A stretch of 64,000 nt of DNA. Origin: Streptomyces galbus (GTDB lineage: Bacteria > Actinomycetota > Actinomycetes > Streptomycetales > Streptomycetaceae). The translations under genes and the position numbers were made by a program. Below are positions 9,026 to 18,191 of this stretch, in pieces. The notes below the pieces were generated by a model. The model was not told the origin of the DNA. It worked only from the letters and a program-made list of their open reading frames with translations, and searched no databases. Location: positions 1-64,000 of the forward strand of contig NZ_SZPR01000043.1 of NCBI RefSeq assembly GCF_005280195.1, given 5' to 3'. Position 1 is the stretch's first letter. Each line of letters opens with the position of its first letter.

Positions 9026-9774
9026 CACCCTCTCCTGTCCGCCGGAACGAGGCCGGTCGCGGGGTCAGGTGCACCGGGAGCATACAGGCCTCAGGTGGCG
9101 CCACCGGCAGGCGATCGAGGCGCTGCGCCAGCAGGTCCCGGCGTGCGTCCACGGCCGGCCAGACACTGCGCCCGGCATCCTGGGCTAAGGGAGCACGCTA
9201 CGAGGGTCTGCGTCCTGGCCACGCTCCCGACACCCCCACCGCCCGCCCGAATCGCCAGCATCGCGACCCGCCCCCAGAACATCGTCAACTCCGGCCTTGT
9301 ACACCCGCACGACCGCCGTCCCAGGAGCGGCTCGCCGGCCTTGAGCAGCTCGAGCACCTGACCACAGTCCAGTTCAAGCAGACGGCTCGTCCAAGCGCCG
9401 CCGCATACGCCCGACCACTGAAGCTGAACCCTGCGCAGCGCAGATGACACGACCTGATCACTCAACCACCTAACTGACAAAGCCGCAGGCCAGACCCCTT
9501 ACCCAGCAGCGCTCACAATCACTGCAGCCACTGGCACTCCCCCACCCATTGCCGTACCACAAACTGATCAGTGCAGGCCAGACCACCAACTACTGATCAG
9601 AAAAACCGCTCCTGGACAGCTGCCCTGCGGGAGCTAGGCATGGAGTGGGTGTAGACAGCGGAGGTCGCCTCCTGGCACCTCTGACGAGGGCCCAATGTCA
9701 GAGGTGCCAGGGACACTGGTCGCAAGCCTCAGTGCCGCCTGAGGCGTCGGCTTCCTGGACCGAAGGATTGGCAC
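9026..9774. other. Intergenic region with a strong inverted repeat
   Basis: 749 bases without a supported gene. Two TGATCAG-containing words occur around 9568-9602. The only clear structure is the 15-bp inverted repeat at 9671-9711, about 60 bases ahead of the frameshifted gene. Confidence 0.5.
9671..9711. repeat. Perfect 15-bp inverted repeat
   Basis: Arms CCTGGCACCTCTGAC and GTCAGAGGTGCCAGG flank an 11-base loop. Lying 64 bases before a start codon, it could be an operator, an attenuator or the terminator of lost upstream DNA. Confidence 0.7.
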
Positions 9775-10599
9775 ATGCTCACTGAAGCTCTCATGGCCGT
9801 GGCCGGAGCCGGCGGTACCGCCGTCGTCCAAGCCGCTGGCACCGACGCATGGACCGGTCTGCGGCAACGCGTAGCCCGTCTCCTGGGGCGTGGCGACACT
9901 CAGCGCGAGCGGGCGGAGCTGGAGCGCCTGGACCGCACTGCGCAGGCTCTGGAGGAGGCCGGCACCACAGGCGAGACGGAGCGGGCGAGGCTGCGCCAAG
10001 AGGCATCGTGGCAGACACGTTTCGAGTCGCTCCTGGAGACCTTGAGGACCCCGAGCAGGAGCAGGTCGCAGCCGAACTTCAGGCGCTGGTGGCCGAGCAG
10101 CAGGAGTTCGCGGCTCGCCAGGGCGTGATCGGCAACGTCTTCCACGGCCCTGCCGCTCTGCAGGTCGGAAACCACAACCAGCAGGAGAACCGCTTCCACA
10201 TCGCGAGCTACCTGCCCGCTCCCGTGGGCCCCCGGGTCCTCGTCAAGGTCTCCTACTCCATCCCGGTCTATGACTTGCCCGACGGCAGTCAGGACCTGGG
10301 GGACGATTTCGTCAGCGTGGAGGCGGTCAACACCGGAGACCAGCCGATTGCCATCACTAGTTGGGGGTATCGAGCTTCCCGGTGACCGGCGCATGTTCGT
10401 CACGCGAGGCGAGAGCTGGGCCACCCAGTTGCCCCACGTACTTGCCCTCGGCGCCCCTCCTGCACAGTTCTTGGTCCGAGTCGATGAGTTGCGGCGGGTA
10501 GAGCGGGAGCAGCGCATTCCGTACGCGCAGATGCGGCCTTACGTGAAGCTAGCCGACGGGACCGTCGTCCACGCCGACCGCAGCGTGCCGTTGGCCTGA
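9775..10599 (+). pseudogene. Frameshifted hypothetical gene (two compensating shifts)
   Basis: Three frames must be joined to read one protein. It starts MLTEALMAVAGAGGTAVVQA in frame 1. Near 10030-10045 the sense passes to frame 3 (EDPEQEQVAAELQALVAEQQ...VFHGPAALQVGNHNQQ). Near 10365 it returns to frame 1 (IELPGDRRMFVTRGESW ... LADGTVVHADRSVPLA). The N-terminal part is helical with a coiled coil; the VGNHNQQ region resembles segments seen in small Streptomyces proteins of unknown function. Either an inactivated gene or two assembly indels. Confidence 0.7.
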
Positions 10600-10794
10600 C
10601 GGGCGAAAGTCGATGAGGGGTGGGCAGCCGGTCCATACTCCGTGCAACGACCGGCCCACCGCAGGTCAGCCGACTGCGACCACAGCCTTGCCCCGCCGGA
10701 CGTCCGGCCGTCCGGCCGTCCCAGCGAAGACGAGACGGCTCACGGACGGTGGAAATTCGAGATCTTCCCGCTTCCTTCACCCTACGGTTCTGGG

Positions 10795-11679
10795 ATGGAC
10801 AAGGAAGAGATCCGTGACGACCTAGTGAGTTCGGCTCAGCGTTGGGCCCGGACATCCATCGACGCGTACCTGCAAGAGCCTCCGGACCAGGACTTCGCCG
10901 TCCATCACATGGCAGTAGCCGTCGAACATCTGGCCAAGGCGTGCCTAGCCTCCATCACCCTCACGTTGCTGGCCGACATCAAGCCCTCTCTAGAGGATCT
11001 GCTGCTACTCGGCGGCCAGGAAGACAAAGTGGAGGCAGGTCGGGCCGGTCTCCGAACCGTCAGTGGCGCGGGGGTCGTAATGAGGCTCACGAAACTGGGA
11101 AAGGGCGAGGTGCCACAGCAACTTGCGGCCCTGAGGGACGCACGCAACGGCGTCACTCACATGGGGTGGGGAAGGCCGTCCAGCGAATGCCGGGAACTGC
11201 TGGCAGCCGGTGCGAAGTACATCGATTCCCTGTTGCCCGAACTGTCGAAGGAACCGGCCTGGTTCTGGGACAAGCACTACGAGACGTGCAAGAGCCTCGT
11301 GGTGGAGACGACGTCCGAGCTGACAGTGCGCTACACCGCCAAGATTCAGCAGGCTAAGGAAACCTTCGCGACCAAGACCGACGGCTTGTCTGCAAGCGAG
11401 AAGACGGCGCTGGTTGCCAGTCAATCGGCAGCACCACTGCCCAGCCGATGGCTCCTGCACGTACCCACGACGTGCCCGGCCTGCGAAAATCCTGCGTTCA
11501 TCAGCGGGCGAGACAAGAGCGGGGACTATGGGGACATCTGGTTCTTCCCGCGCTACTTCGGGTGTCGGAACTGTGACCTCACACTGACCGGACCCGAACT
11601 GGACCTCGCGGACATGAGAGCACATTCACTGCGCACCGAAGAAGAGGTGGATGACGACTGGGAACCCGACTTCGACTGA
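10795..11679 (+). CDS. HEPN-like domain protein with zinc ribbon
   Basis: 294 residues from ATG 10795. The helical N-terminal half carries HHMAVAVEHLAKACLASI and, about 75 residues later, RDARNGVTHMGWG, which contains the R-x4-H motif (R117-H122) typical of HEPN ribonuclease domains. The C-terminal half has a four-Cys zinc ribbon (C227/C230, C257/C260) and an acidic tail (EEEVDDDWEPDFD). HEPN proteins often act as RNases in toxin-antitoxin and abortive-infection systems. Nuclease activity here is inferred only from the motif. Not paired with an obvious antitoxin. Confidence 0.6.
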   Translation: MDKEEIRDDLVSSAQRWARTSIDAYLQEPPDQDFAVHHMAVAVEHLAKACLASITLTLLADIKPSLEDLLLLGGQEDKVEAGRAGLRTVSGAGVVMRLTKLGKGEVPQQLAALRDARNGVTHMGWGRPSSECRELLAAGAKYIDSLLPELSKEPAWFWDKHYETCKSLVVETTSELTVRYTAKIQQAKETFATKTDGLSASEKTALVASQSAAPLPSRWLLHVPTTCPACENPAFISGRDKSGDYGDIWFFPRYFGCRNCDLTLTGPELDLADMRAHSLRTEEEVDDDWEPDFD

Positions 11680-11755
11680 TCCAGCGACGCTGATCACGTC
11701 GTCTACGGCCTGGTGTCCCCTGCCCCGGTGCTGAGGCACGGGACACCCGGAGCAG

Positions 11756-13144
11756 CTACGGGCTGCTGTCCGGTGTGCGGCCCAGAAGCGTTCGGAAGAA
11801 GTCGGTGAGCACGTGTCGGGCGCGCTCACGGTCGCGCAGTTCGTCGTGGCCGAACCGGAACACCTCGTATCCGCGGAACTTCAGGTCGCGGTCACCGGCC
11901 ATGGTGGCGGCGTACTTTGCGCTGTCGGGTACGGCTCCTCCGTCGCGCGTGTAGTGCTGCATGCCGTCGACTTCCAGCACCACGCGGCGGTTCCCGGGCA
12001 GCAGCATGAGGAAGTCCATGCGGAGGTTCTGCATGGCACGCTCCCCGCGCTCGCGGATGGTTTTGGGGTCCCAGTGCACCCAGATCTCCGGCAGGAGCGC
12101 GGGTACATCGGGCAGTTGGCCCTTGTACAGGTTGTGGTAAAGCCAGAACAGGTTCTTCTGGCCTGCGGATTCACGTGGCAGGGAAGCCTGCATGCGGTCA
12201 TAGAGGGTGCGGCTGGCCGTCTCCGTGTCCGCGATGCTGCGACTTTCCTGCCACCAGCACAGCAGGTCGCTCCACAGGAGCCCGTTCTTGCCTACCGGGT
12301 GGTTGTAGACCAGGATCTTGTCGGCTTGTTCGGCGATCTCGATGTCGTTGTCGAGGGCGCTGGTGAAGCGGATGTCCGGCTTCCCCTGGGTGGCAAATAT
12401 GAGGTTGCGCGGCCGGCGGGCAGTGCCGCGACCGAGCTTGCGCAGGTGGAACTGGGGGTATCCGTCCGTCTCCCCTTCTTGACGAAGCTGTGCGCCGACA
12501 GGCTGCAGATGACGGTCGGCCAGATCAACGAAGCGACGCTGTGCCTGCTCGTCAGGAAGAACTTCCGAGGAGGCCAGGCCCTCGAGGAAGCGACCGAATC
12601 GAGGATGCGGGGCTTCGAAGGCTCTGAGCTGCTCGAAGAGGTCCTCGGTCGACCAGTCGTCTGGAAACCTGATCACGTGGCGCTGGATGTCGGAGCGCAG
12701 GGTGCCACGGTGGGGCCCCCACACGTTGAACTCGTCCTCTCCGAGATCCCACAGGCTGCCCAGTAGGGTCAGAAATCGGTCCGGGTACTTGAGGTGATCG
12801 GAGAGGTCGAGCTCCTTGGCCAACTCTCGCCGCGTACGGCCGGGTATTTCTACGTAGTCGCCACCGAGCCACACAACGTCCTGCAGTTCCATCTGCTGGG
12901 GAGCTATGAGCGGCTCGCTGTCGAGAACTGCCTGAGCCACATGAGGCAGTCGGTCGTCCGGGCAGGCCCCAAGGCTCGCGGTCAAGCGCTCATGCTTGGT
13001 CGCTTGGTCTTTGGGCGGAGGCGAGGGCAAGCCGAGCCGCTCGCACAGCGCTGGCAGATCCTCATGCCCATATCGCTGGTACAGCGTGATGCACACGCCT
13101 TCGATCAGGCTCCGCAACCGCTGAAGGTCCATCTGCTCAGCCAT
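11756..13144 (-). CDS. AbiJ-NTD-like protein with DUF559/Vsr-like nuclease domain
   Basis: 462 residues from ATG 13144; the frame extends to GTG 13198. The first 75 residues (LRSLIEGVCITLYQRYG ... ALCERLGLPSP ... RLTASLGACPDDRLPHVA) look like the AbiJ N-terminal module found on phage-defence effectors. The last 90 residues hold LRMDFLMLLP and VVLEVDGMQHY (D377, E391, D393), then YEVFRFGHDEL, a Vsr/DUF559-type PD-(D/E)XK nuclease. A sensor-plus-nuclease architecture fits abortive infection, but no activity is shown. It lies 93 bases downstream of the 13238-13804 gene on the same strand, probably as an operon. Confidence 0.65.
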   Translation of the reverse strand: MAEQMDLQRLRSLIEGVCITLYQRYGHEDLPALCERLGLPSPPPKDQATKHERLTASLGACPDDRLPHVAQAVLDSEPLIAPQQMELQDVVWLGGDYVEIPGRTRRELAKELDLSDHLKYPDRFLTLLGSLWDLGEDEFNVWGPHRGTLRSDIQRHVIRFPDDWSTEDLFEQLRAFEAPHPRFGRFLEGLASSEVLPDEQAQRRFVDLADRHLQPVGAQLRQEGETDGYPQFHLRKLGRGTARRPRNLIFATQGKPDIRFTSALDNDIEIAEQADKILVYNHPVGKNGLLWSDLLCWWQESRSIADTETASRTLYDRMQASLPRESAGQKNLFWLYHNLYKGQLPDVPALLPEIWVHWDPKTIRERGERAMQNLRMDFLMLLPGNRRVVLEVDGMQHYTRDGGAVPDSAKYAATMAGDRDLKFRGYEVFRFGHDELRDRERARHVLTDFFRTLLGRTPDSSP

Positions 13145-13237
13145 CCCACGATGATGAGCCAGGTCACGCTTCGGATTCCAGACGTGGCCACACTGCACCG
13201 TGCACGAGTTGCCCTTCGAGGCGGCGACGGGCGTGGT

Positions 13238-13804
13238 CTACCACTCGCAGCGGTGGCGCAACTGCCGAGCGGCCTGGATGAGGTCTTCCGTACGCGGGTG
13301 GTGCGGGACCTCGAACCAGTCCGGGGCGAGGACGACGGCCGGGGTGTTGCCGTAGTAGTGGGCACCCCAGCCCGTGTGCAGGGTCAGTCCCAGCCCGTGG
13401 CGGGCGACTCGTGCGTCTGCTTCACCAAGCTCGCGCAGCGGGACGTCGTAGGGGTACCAGACGTAGGCCACCATGCGGTCGCCCATCCACCACGAGTCCT
13501 CGTGGTCCACCTTCAGCTTCCCGCCGAACGACGGCATGTCCGGGGTGAGGGAGCATTCGGCCCACCGGTGGCCGTCGAAGTCGCGCTCGGACTTGCCGAA
13601 GTTCGGGTGGCACTTCGGGAGCTTCCCGCGCGGCTTGCGGCGCTCCAGGTTGTCCTGGTGGATCAGATGGCAGGCCTGGCGGAACGTGCGGCCGTGGTAG
13701 CGGCTGGTGGTGATGCCGTGCTCCTTCTCAAGGATCTCCACCAGCGCGTCGCGGATGTCGTGGTACGGGAACCGCTCCGGTTTCCGCCGTCTGCTCGATG
13801 CCAT
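13238..13804 (-). CDS. Hypothetical protein, partner of the AbiJ-like nuclease
   Basis: 188 residues from ATG 13804, which has an excellent ribosome site (AAGGAG, 7 bases upstream). It starts MASSRRRKPERFPYHDIRDALVEILEKEHGI-like and is rich in Trp, His and Tyr (SWWMGDR, YVWYPYDVPL, LHTGWGAHYYG). No family is recognised. A conserved leftward partner immediately upstream of a nuclease-bearing gene could be a regulator or sensor of that effector. Confidence 0.65.
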   Translation of the reverse strand: MASSRRRKPERFPYHDIRDALVEILEKEHGITTSRYHGRTFRQACHLIHQDNLERRKPRGKLPKCHPNFGKSERDFDGHRWAECSLTPDMPSFGGKLKVDHEDSWWMGDRMVAYVWYPYDVPLRELGEADARVARHGLGLTLHTGWGAHYYGNTPAVVLAPDWFEVPHHPRTEDLIQAARQLRHRCEW

Positions 13805-14100
13805 GTCCGCTCTCCTTCTCGCCGTCACCCGGTCAACGTCACAGGCGGGGACCTCGCATCGGAGGCAGCAGGAGGCATCACCCGGTCGGCCGCGCCGGGC
13901 AGGCATCGCGGCGAAGCGGACAGGCTGTTCCTCGAGCACATGTGGTCGACGTCCGCGTACCCAGCGGTCGCCTCAGCGCGCCGTCGGCAGTGGCGGTTCG
14001 GCCTGTGTGCGGCCGCAGTTGGCTGGTCAGACGCTGGGCGGGGAGATGGGGGGCTGCCACACTCAGCCGGTTCAACTGATCACTGCGCGGCCGTGGCGCC

Positions 14101-14916
14101 GTGCACAGAAGCCCAGGGGATCCCTTGCCGAGTTCAGTCACCTTCCGCGGCGGCCACTACCGTCAAACAGGCTCCCAGCCGTCTTTCATCCCGTTGCTGC
14201 TCCTCTTGGCTGTCGTGGTCGTGGGTATCGGCAACAGCGTTGGCGCGGCACCGCGATGGCTGTGGATTCTGATAGGCGTCGTGGTGACCGCAGTGGCGGG
14301 CGTAGCGATCTACCTGCTGATCAAGCAGATCCGTCGGGAGGATCTCCAGTCACAGGCGGCTGAAGAGGCGGCGGAGCGGCAGAAGGAGATCGACGCGCAG
14401 AAACTTGCTGACCTCAAGACCGTCACGCCCCTGGCCACGCTCCTGGAACTCAACCAGTCCCAGATCGACGAATACCACCGCATCGCCACCGACCAGGCCG
14501 ACCGGTCCTTCCGGTCCTCACAACGGGCCATGGCGTTGGGCCTGCTGGTGATTGTGGGCTGCTTCGCTGCCGGCTTGTACTTCGGCAACGGCTAGACCAA
14601 GGTCTTCGTCGCCGCCATTGCGGGCGTGGCCGCGGCGCTCTCTGCCTTCCTCAACCGCACCTATCTGCAGATGTACGGACAGACGTTGAGCCAGCTCAAC
14701 CGCTACTTCGAGCAGCCGGTCCTGACTGGCTACTACCTGACCGCGGAGCGCCTGGCCCAAAACCTGGGTGAGGATCCCGAGAGTGAGATGCGCCGCCGCA
14801 TCATCGACCAGGTCCTGGAAGCGAGCGCCCGGATGAACAATGGCGCCTCCGGAGAAGAACCACCGCCCCCGGCCAAGCGGCAGGCGAAGAAGAAGCGGGC
14901 CGCGGCAACCGAGTAA
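14101..14916 (+). pseudogene. TRADD-N-associated two-helix membrane protein, interrupted by an amber codon
   Basis: One continuous frame is broken by TAG at 14593-14595. Before it come two hydrophobic helices, a charged coiled coil (RREDLQSQAAEEAAERQKEI) and LNQSQIDEYHRIATDQADRSF, then a third helix ending YFGNG. After it comes VFVAAIAGVAAALSAFLNRTYLQMYG, then QLNRYFEQPVLTGYYLTAERL. That combination resembles the membrane module associated with TRADD-N domains in bacterial conflict proteins. Readthrough, a nonsense mutation or a sequencing error are all possible. Start GTG 14101 or TTG 14125 (AGGGGAT upstream) is uncertain. Confidence 0.65.
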
Positions 14917-14992
14917 GGCCACATCCGGCTCCGCTCGCCGGGCGATGCGCAGTCACTCGGGTGGCGGGCAGTGCCGGTGGAAGGGATGGGAG

Positions 14993-15970
14993 GTGACCTG
15001 GACGCTGCCGGAGCCGATGCTGACCACCCCCGTCTCCGTGCCCGATCTGCGGCCTGGCTGTGCTGCGGAGCCGAAGTGGGACGGATTTCGGGCTCTCGTC
15101 TCCGTCGACGCGGGCCGGGTGGCCTTGCGCTCGAGGCGCGGCACCGAGATGGGGCCGTCGTTTCCGGAGATTGTGGGCGAGACCGTGCAGCTGCCGGACG
15201 CGACCGCGCTGGACGGTGAGCTGGTCGTATGGGACGCCGCGGGCCGCCTCGCGTTCGAGCGGTTGCAGAACCGGCTTGCCCGACGTGGTGCCGGGGCGGC
15301 CCGGGCGGCGGAGGAGTGGCCGGCCCACTTCGTTGCGTTCGATCTGCTGCGGCTGGCCGGGACGGACACGACCTCCTGGCCGTACCGGCGGCGCAGGGCC
15401 GCACTGGAATCGGTGTTTGTCGCCCGTCGGCTGTCGGCGCCGTGGGCGCTGTGTCCGTCGACCACCGAGGCCGACGTCGTGCGTGAGTGGCTGACGTGGG
15501 CGTCGGTCGGGATGGAGGGCGTGGTCTTCAAAAGGCTCGACGGCGCCTACAAGCCGTCGGTGAGGGGGTGGGAGAAATACAAGGTCCGCGAGACCAGCGA
15601 GGCGATCGTCGGCGCGGTCACCGGCTCCCTGGCAGCTCCCCGCACGCTGCTGCTCGGCAGGTACGACACCGAAGGCCGCCTTCAGTACGTCGGCCGCACC
15701 ACCACCCTCGCCCGGGTGGCAGGTGCTGCGGTCGCCGGCCTGCTCGCTCGAGGACGGCGCGGTCATCCGTGGACAGGATGGTCTTTCTCCGCCGGGTGGG
15801 GCAGCCAGGAAAAGCTGAACGTCACCCTGGTGGAACCCGAGCTGGTGGTGGAAGTCGGCGTCGACGTCGCCCGCGACGCATCCGGCCGGTGGCGGCATCC
15901 CGCACGCTGGCACCGCGCCCGCCCCGACCTCTCCCCCGCCGACGTCCCCCGCCTAACGCCGCCGCGTTGA
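14993..15970 (+). CDS. ATP-dependent DNA ligase (stand-alone LigD-type ligase domain)
   Basis: 325 residues from GTG 14993, with AAGGGA upstream. The adenylation motif EPKWDGFR places the catalytic lysine at about residue 28. Further motifs are ALDGELVVW (III/IIIa), EGVVFKR (IV) and WEKYKVRE (V), followed by an OB-fold region (GRLQYVGRT...). There is no polymerase or 3'-phosphoesterase domain, so it is a free ligase of the type common in Streptomyces. It would seal nicks or act with Ku in end joining; no ku gene is in the window. In this Streptomyces-like context, placement near a linear end is suggestive only. Confidence 0.85.
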   Translation: MTWTLPEPMLTTPVSVPDLRPGCAAEPKWDGFRALVSVDAGRVALRSRRGTEMGPSFPEIVGETVQLPDATALDGELVVWDAAGRLAFERLQNRLARRGAGAARAAEEWPAHFVAFDLLRLAGTDTTSWPYRRRRAALESVFVARRLSAPWALCPSTTEADVVREWLTWASVGMEGVVFKRLDGAYKPSVRGWEKYKVRETSEAIVGAVTGSLAAPRTLLLGRYDTEGRLQYVGRTTTLARVAGAAVAGLLARGRRGHPWTGWSFSAGWGSQEKLNVTLVEPELVVEVGVDVARDASGRWRHPARWHRARPDLSPADVPRLTPPR

Positions 15971-16177
15971 CGGCGGCACGGCGCGGCGGCCCCGGCGACG
16001 CGCAACGCCAGTGAGGGCGCCCGATCCACGGCTGCGTCCGCGCCGCCCATCCTGCCCCTCCCACTCCTCAACTCCAGCCAGGGCATGGGCGAAGGGGGTC
16101 GCAACGGGGATGTCAGCGGCCCGACCACGCCGTACGCCAGTGCTGACCTAGGCGAACTCCAAGGCGCTGTGGAGGCA

Positions 16178-16242
16178 GGCGCAACCCCTACCGCAACTCC
16201 TAGCGCACCACTGGGCGCAACCTCTACCGCAACTCCTAGCGC
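16178..16242. repeat. Two-copy direct repeat, 35-base period
   Basis: The 30-base unit, core ACCGCAACTCCTAGCGCA, occurs at 16178-16207 and again at 16213-16242 with a single change. Function unknown; it could be a binding site array or replication slippage. Confidence 0.75.
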
Positions 16243-16554
16243 AACGCGGCGTCTTGCAAGGCGAAGCCGCAGCCCGGGCGGCGGGGGGGTGCGGTTGGTC
16301 AGCTCGTGCGCTCGGAGGGCGTGAACATGTGTGCCGCTGCCAGGGACGTACGGATCTTGGCGGCTTGCTTAAGGTCCGCGAGGACGTCGACCAGGGGCAG
16401 GGTCTCAGGGTCCGGTCCACCGACATGGCCGTTGGGATTCCACAGGATCCCGCCCCTCAGCCACCGGGCCGTCGACGCTCCCCTAGTACAGGATGCGAAC
16501 CCGCTCGATGCCACGCCCTTGTCTCACCGATGGCGTTGTCAGATCGCGAAACCA

Positions 16555-16590
16555 AGCAGCGCCCCGGACCAGGAAGTCCGGGGCGCTGCT
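16555..16590. terminator. Perfect 15-bp stem-loop
   Basis: Arms AGCAGCGCCCCGGAC and GTCCGGGGCGCTGCT with a 6-base loop. It lies immediately beyond the 3' end of the leftward fragment at 16610-16789, so it probably terminated that gene. Confidence 0.75.
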
Positions 16591-16609
16591 GCGGGATGCT
16601 CGGGAGGCC

Positions 16610-16789
16610 CTACGGCTCAACGTACGCGACGATCGTGATCGATCCCGGGGCCGTCACGTAGTAGATCACCCGCGCGCCGTCGATCTCGTCGACGTAAGCG
16701 CGCAGCAGGGTGCTGGGCACTTCGGTGCCGAGCGCGGGGTCGACGCTGATCGCGACGATGGCCCGGTCTGAGGGTGCGCGCCCTGTAAA
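16610..16789 (-). pseudogene. C-terminal fragment of a small hypothetical protein
   Basis: The leftward frame reads SDRAIVAISVDPALGTEVP, then AYVDEIDGARVIYYVTAPG, ending IVAYVEP and followed by a strong terminator. The style resembles short Streptomyces proteins I associate loosely with toxin-like families. No start codon is available because an in-frame TGA lies at 16790-16792, so the 5' part is missing. Confidence 0.45.
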
Positions 16790-16883
16790 TCAGCGAGTTG
16801 GACGCGCTCCGGCTGCTCTCTGCTACGGGTCGTATCTCAGCGATGTATCCATGGCCACGATCGAGTGGGCAGCTTCCCGAGTC

Positions 16884-17243
16884 TCAGCAAAAGACCTGAA
16901 CACGGTACGCACGCCAGTCGCTGGGCAGCGACGCCTCAGTCCATGCTGGTACATCGACAGTCTTGTAGCCTCCCGGCCCGTTCGTCAGGAAAATCCTGAA
17001 GGAGTTGCCGTGTGCCTTGGCGTAGTTGTAGTAGTCGTTGAGGCCGCTTACTCCGCACCCTTCGATGTTCCAGACGTTCCCATCGGTGTGGTAGACACAG
17101 GCCCTCCCGTCGTCGCACTTGTACGTCCAGTACTGAACCTGGGCTTCGGTTGCGGAAGCACTGCTCGGGACAACTGCGAGGACGGTGGCTCCCAGAGCGA
17201 CCGCCATGGCCGTGCGGGTTGCAACCCTCTTGATCGACTGCAT
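16884..17243 (-). CDS. Small secreted Cys-containing protein
   Basis: 119 residues from ATG 17243, with AGGAGA upstream. A classical signal peptide is visible: basic start MQSIKRVATRTAMAV, hydrophobic core, and a probable cut after SASA at about residue 31. The mature part has five cysteines (KCDDGRACVYH, EGCGVSG, final C), suggesting disulfides, and Trp/Tyr-rich strands. The layout is similar to exported peptidase-inhibitor-like (I36) or lipoprotein-free secreted proteins of Streptomyces. The exact role is not evident. Confidence 0.75.
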   Translation of the reverse strand: MQSIKRVATRTAMAVALGATVLAVVPSSASATEAQVQYWTYKCDDGRACVYHTDGNVWNIEGCGVSGLNDYYNYAKAHGNSFRIFLTNGPGGYKTVDVPAWTEASLPSDWRAYRVQVFC

Positions 17244-17783
17244 TCAGATTTCTCCTAGGGACATCGTGCGAGGAGTTTGCGGAGCATTTGATGGCTCTTG
17301 CCCGTGAGCAAGACGGCGGCTGAGTTAGTGCTCGGGTGACCGAGCAAGCCTTTACTAGGTGTTTTTCAACATCTGCCCGGGCCGTCACCGGTCGTGTCCG
17401 GGTACGGCGTGTGCGGGTGACCAGGGTGCAGGCAAGAACCAGTAGAGACCGAGTCAGTATGTGATCGCAGAATGTCGCAGTCCAACGTTTCGATATTCCT
17501 CGAAAAGGTGAGCGAGTTGGGCGCCCTCCTGCTATAAGCGGCGCGCCTGCCCGGAGCTGGCTCGCTGGCGCGTGTCGATGAGCTTGCCGGCCTGTCACCC
17601 GACGCTGACGTCAGCACTCTCCGTTGTGAGGGTCATGGGCTCTTGCTAGGGCCCACGTCGGGGGCCTGTGCTGGTAGCTGATAGCACTCGGGCCAACGCG
17701 GAGAAACGCCGACGCGGAACGGCGGCTTCTGCACCACTGGCAACACACCGCCTCTGACCTGCGGCATCGAGGTTGAAAAACAC
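17244..17783. other. Intergenic region, no gene seen
   Basis: 540 bases with only shadow-like frames. The first 30 bases carry the ribosome site of the leftward secreted protein. Two TTTTTCAAC-type words face each other at 17360-17370 and 17772-17778. They may be remnants of a duplicated sequence, but the similarity is too short to call. Confidence 0.35.
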
Positions 17784-18191
17784 CTACTTAGTCAGCCGGT
17801 CGGCGACGTTCTGGGCGTGGCGGACGATGTCGTCGTCTGTGTCGTGGTCGCCGATCAGCGGGCCGTGTTCGCGGTCGGTGCCGAGCGTGTGGGCACCCCA
17901 GGCGTGGAAGAGGATGTCGTCCATGTCGCTCATCGCGCCGGCGACCGCTTCCAGGATCTCGCCTCGCTGGCGGTACCAGTCATCGGGGAGGTCCGTGAGC
18001 GGCCCGTACGCGGCGGCCAGGTCCTGCCAATGGCGCAGCTGCCCGACGACCGGGCACGGCGGGAGGTGATGGCGCTGGTGGAGGTCGCGCGGATGGACCC
18101 GCGGGCCTGGCCCGATGTCCGCGATCCGGGCTCGGTGGAGGAGATCCGGGAGGCGTTCGGGCGGCGGTGCTGGATCCAGTTCATGCCGCAC
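17784..18191 (-). CDS. Hypothetical leftward ORF, probably 5'-truncated
   Basis: The last 85 codons look genuine (LPDDWYRQRGEILEAVAGA, ILFHAWGAHTLGTDREHG, DIVRHAQNVADRLTK). The first 50 read in an unlikely Pro/His-rich style and lie antisense to the rightward ORF at 18030-18233. The true gene has probably lost its 5' end to a rearrangement at about 18030. No domain recognised. Confidence 0.4.
   Translation of the reverse strand: MRHELDPAPPPERLPDLLHRARIADIGPGPRVHPRDLHQRHHLPPCPVVGQLRHWQDLAAAYGPLTDLPDDWYRQRGEILEAVAGAMSDMDDILFHAWGAHTLGTDREHGPLIGDHDTDDDIVRHAQNVADRLTK

Larger units (their letters stand above)
15971..16609. other. Non-coding region with direct repeats and a hairpin
   Basis: No supported gene in 640 bases. 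It holds a short tandem duplication (16178-16242) and a strong hairpin (16555-16590). Confidence 0.5.

Noticed and set aside
11813..14272. Long rightward ORFs of 317 and 492 codons
   Set aside because: They are antisense to the AbiJ-like gene and its partner, which have real domains and ribosome sites; high GC keeps the opposite frame open.
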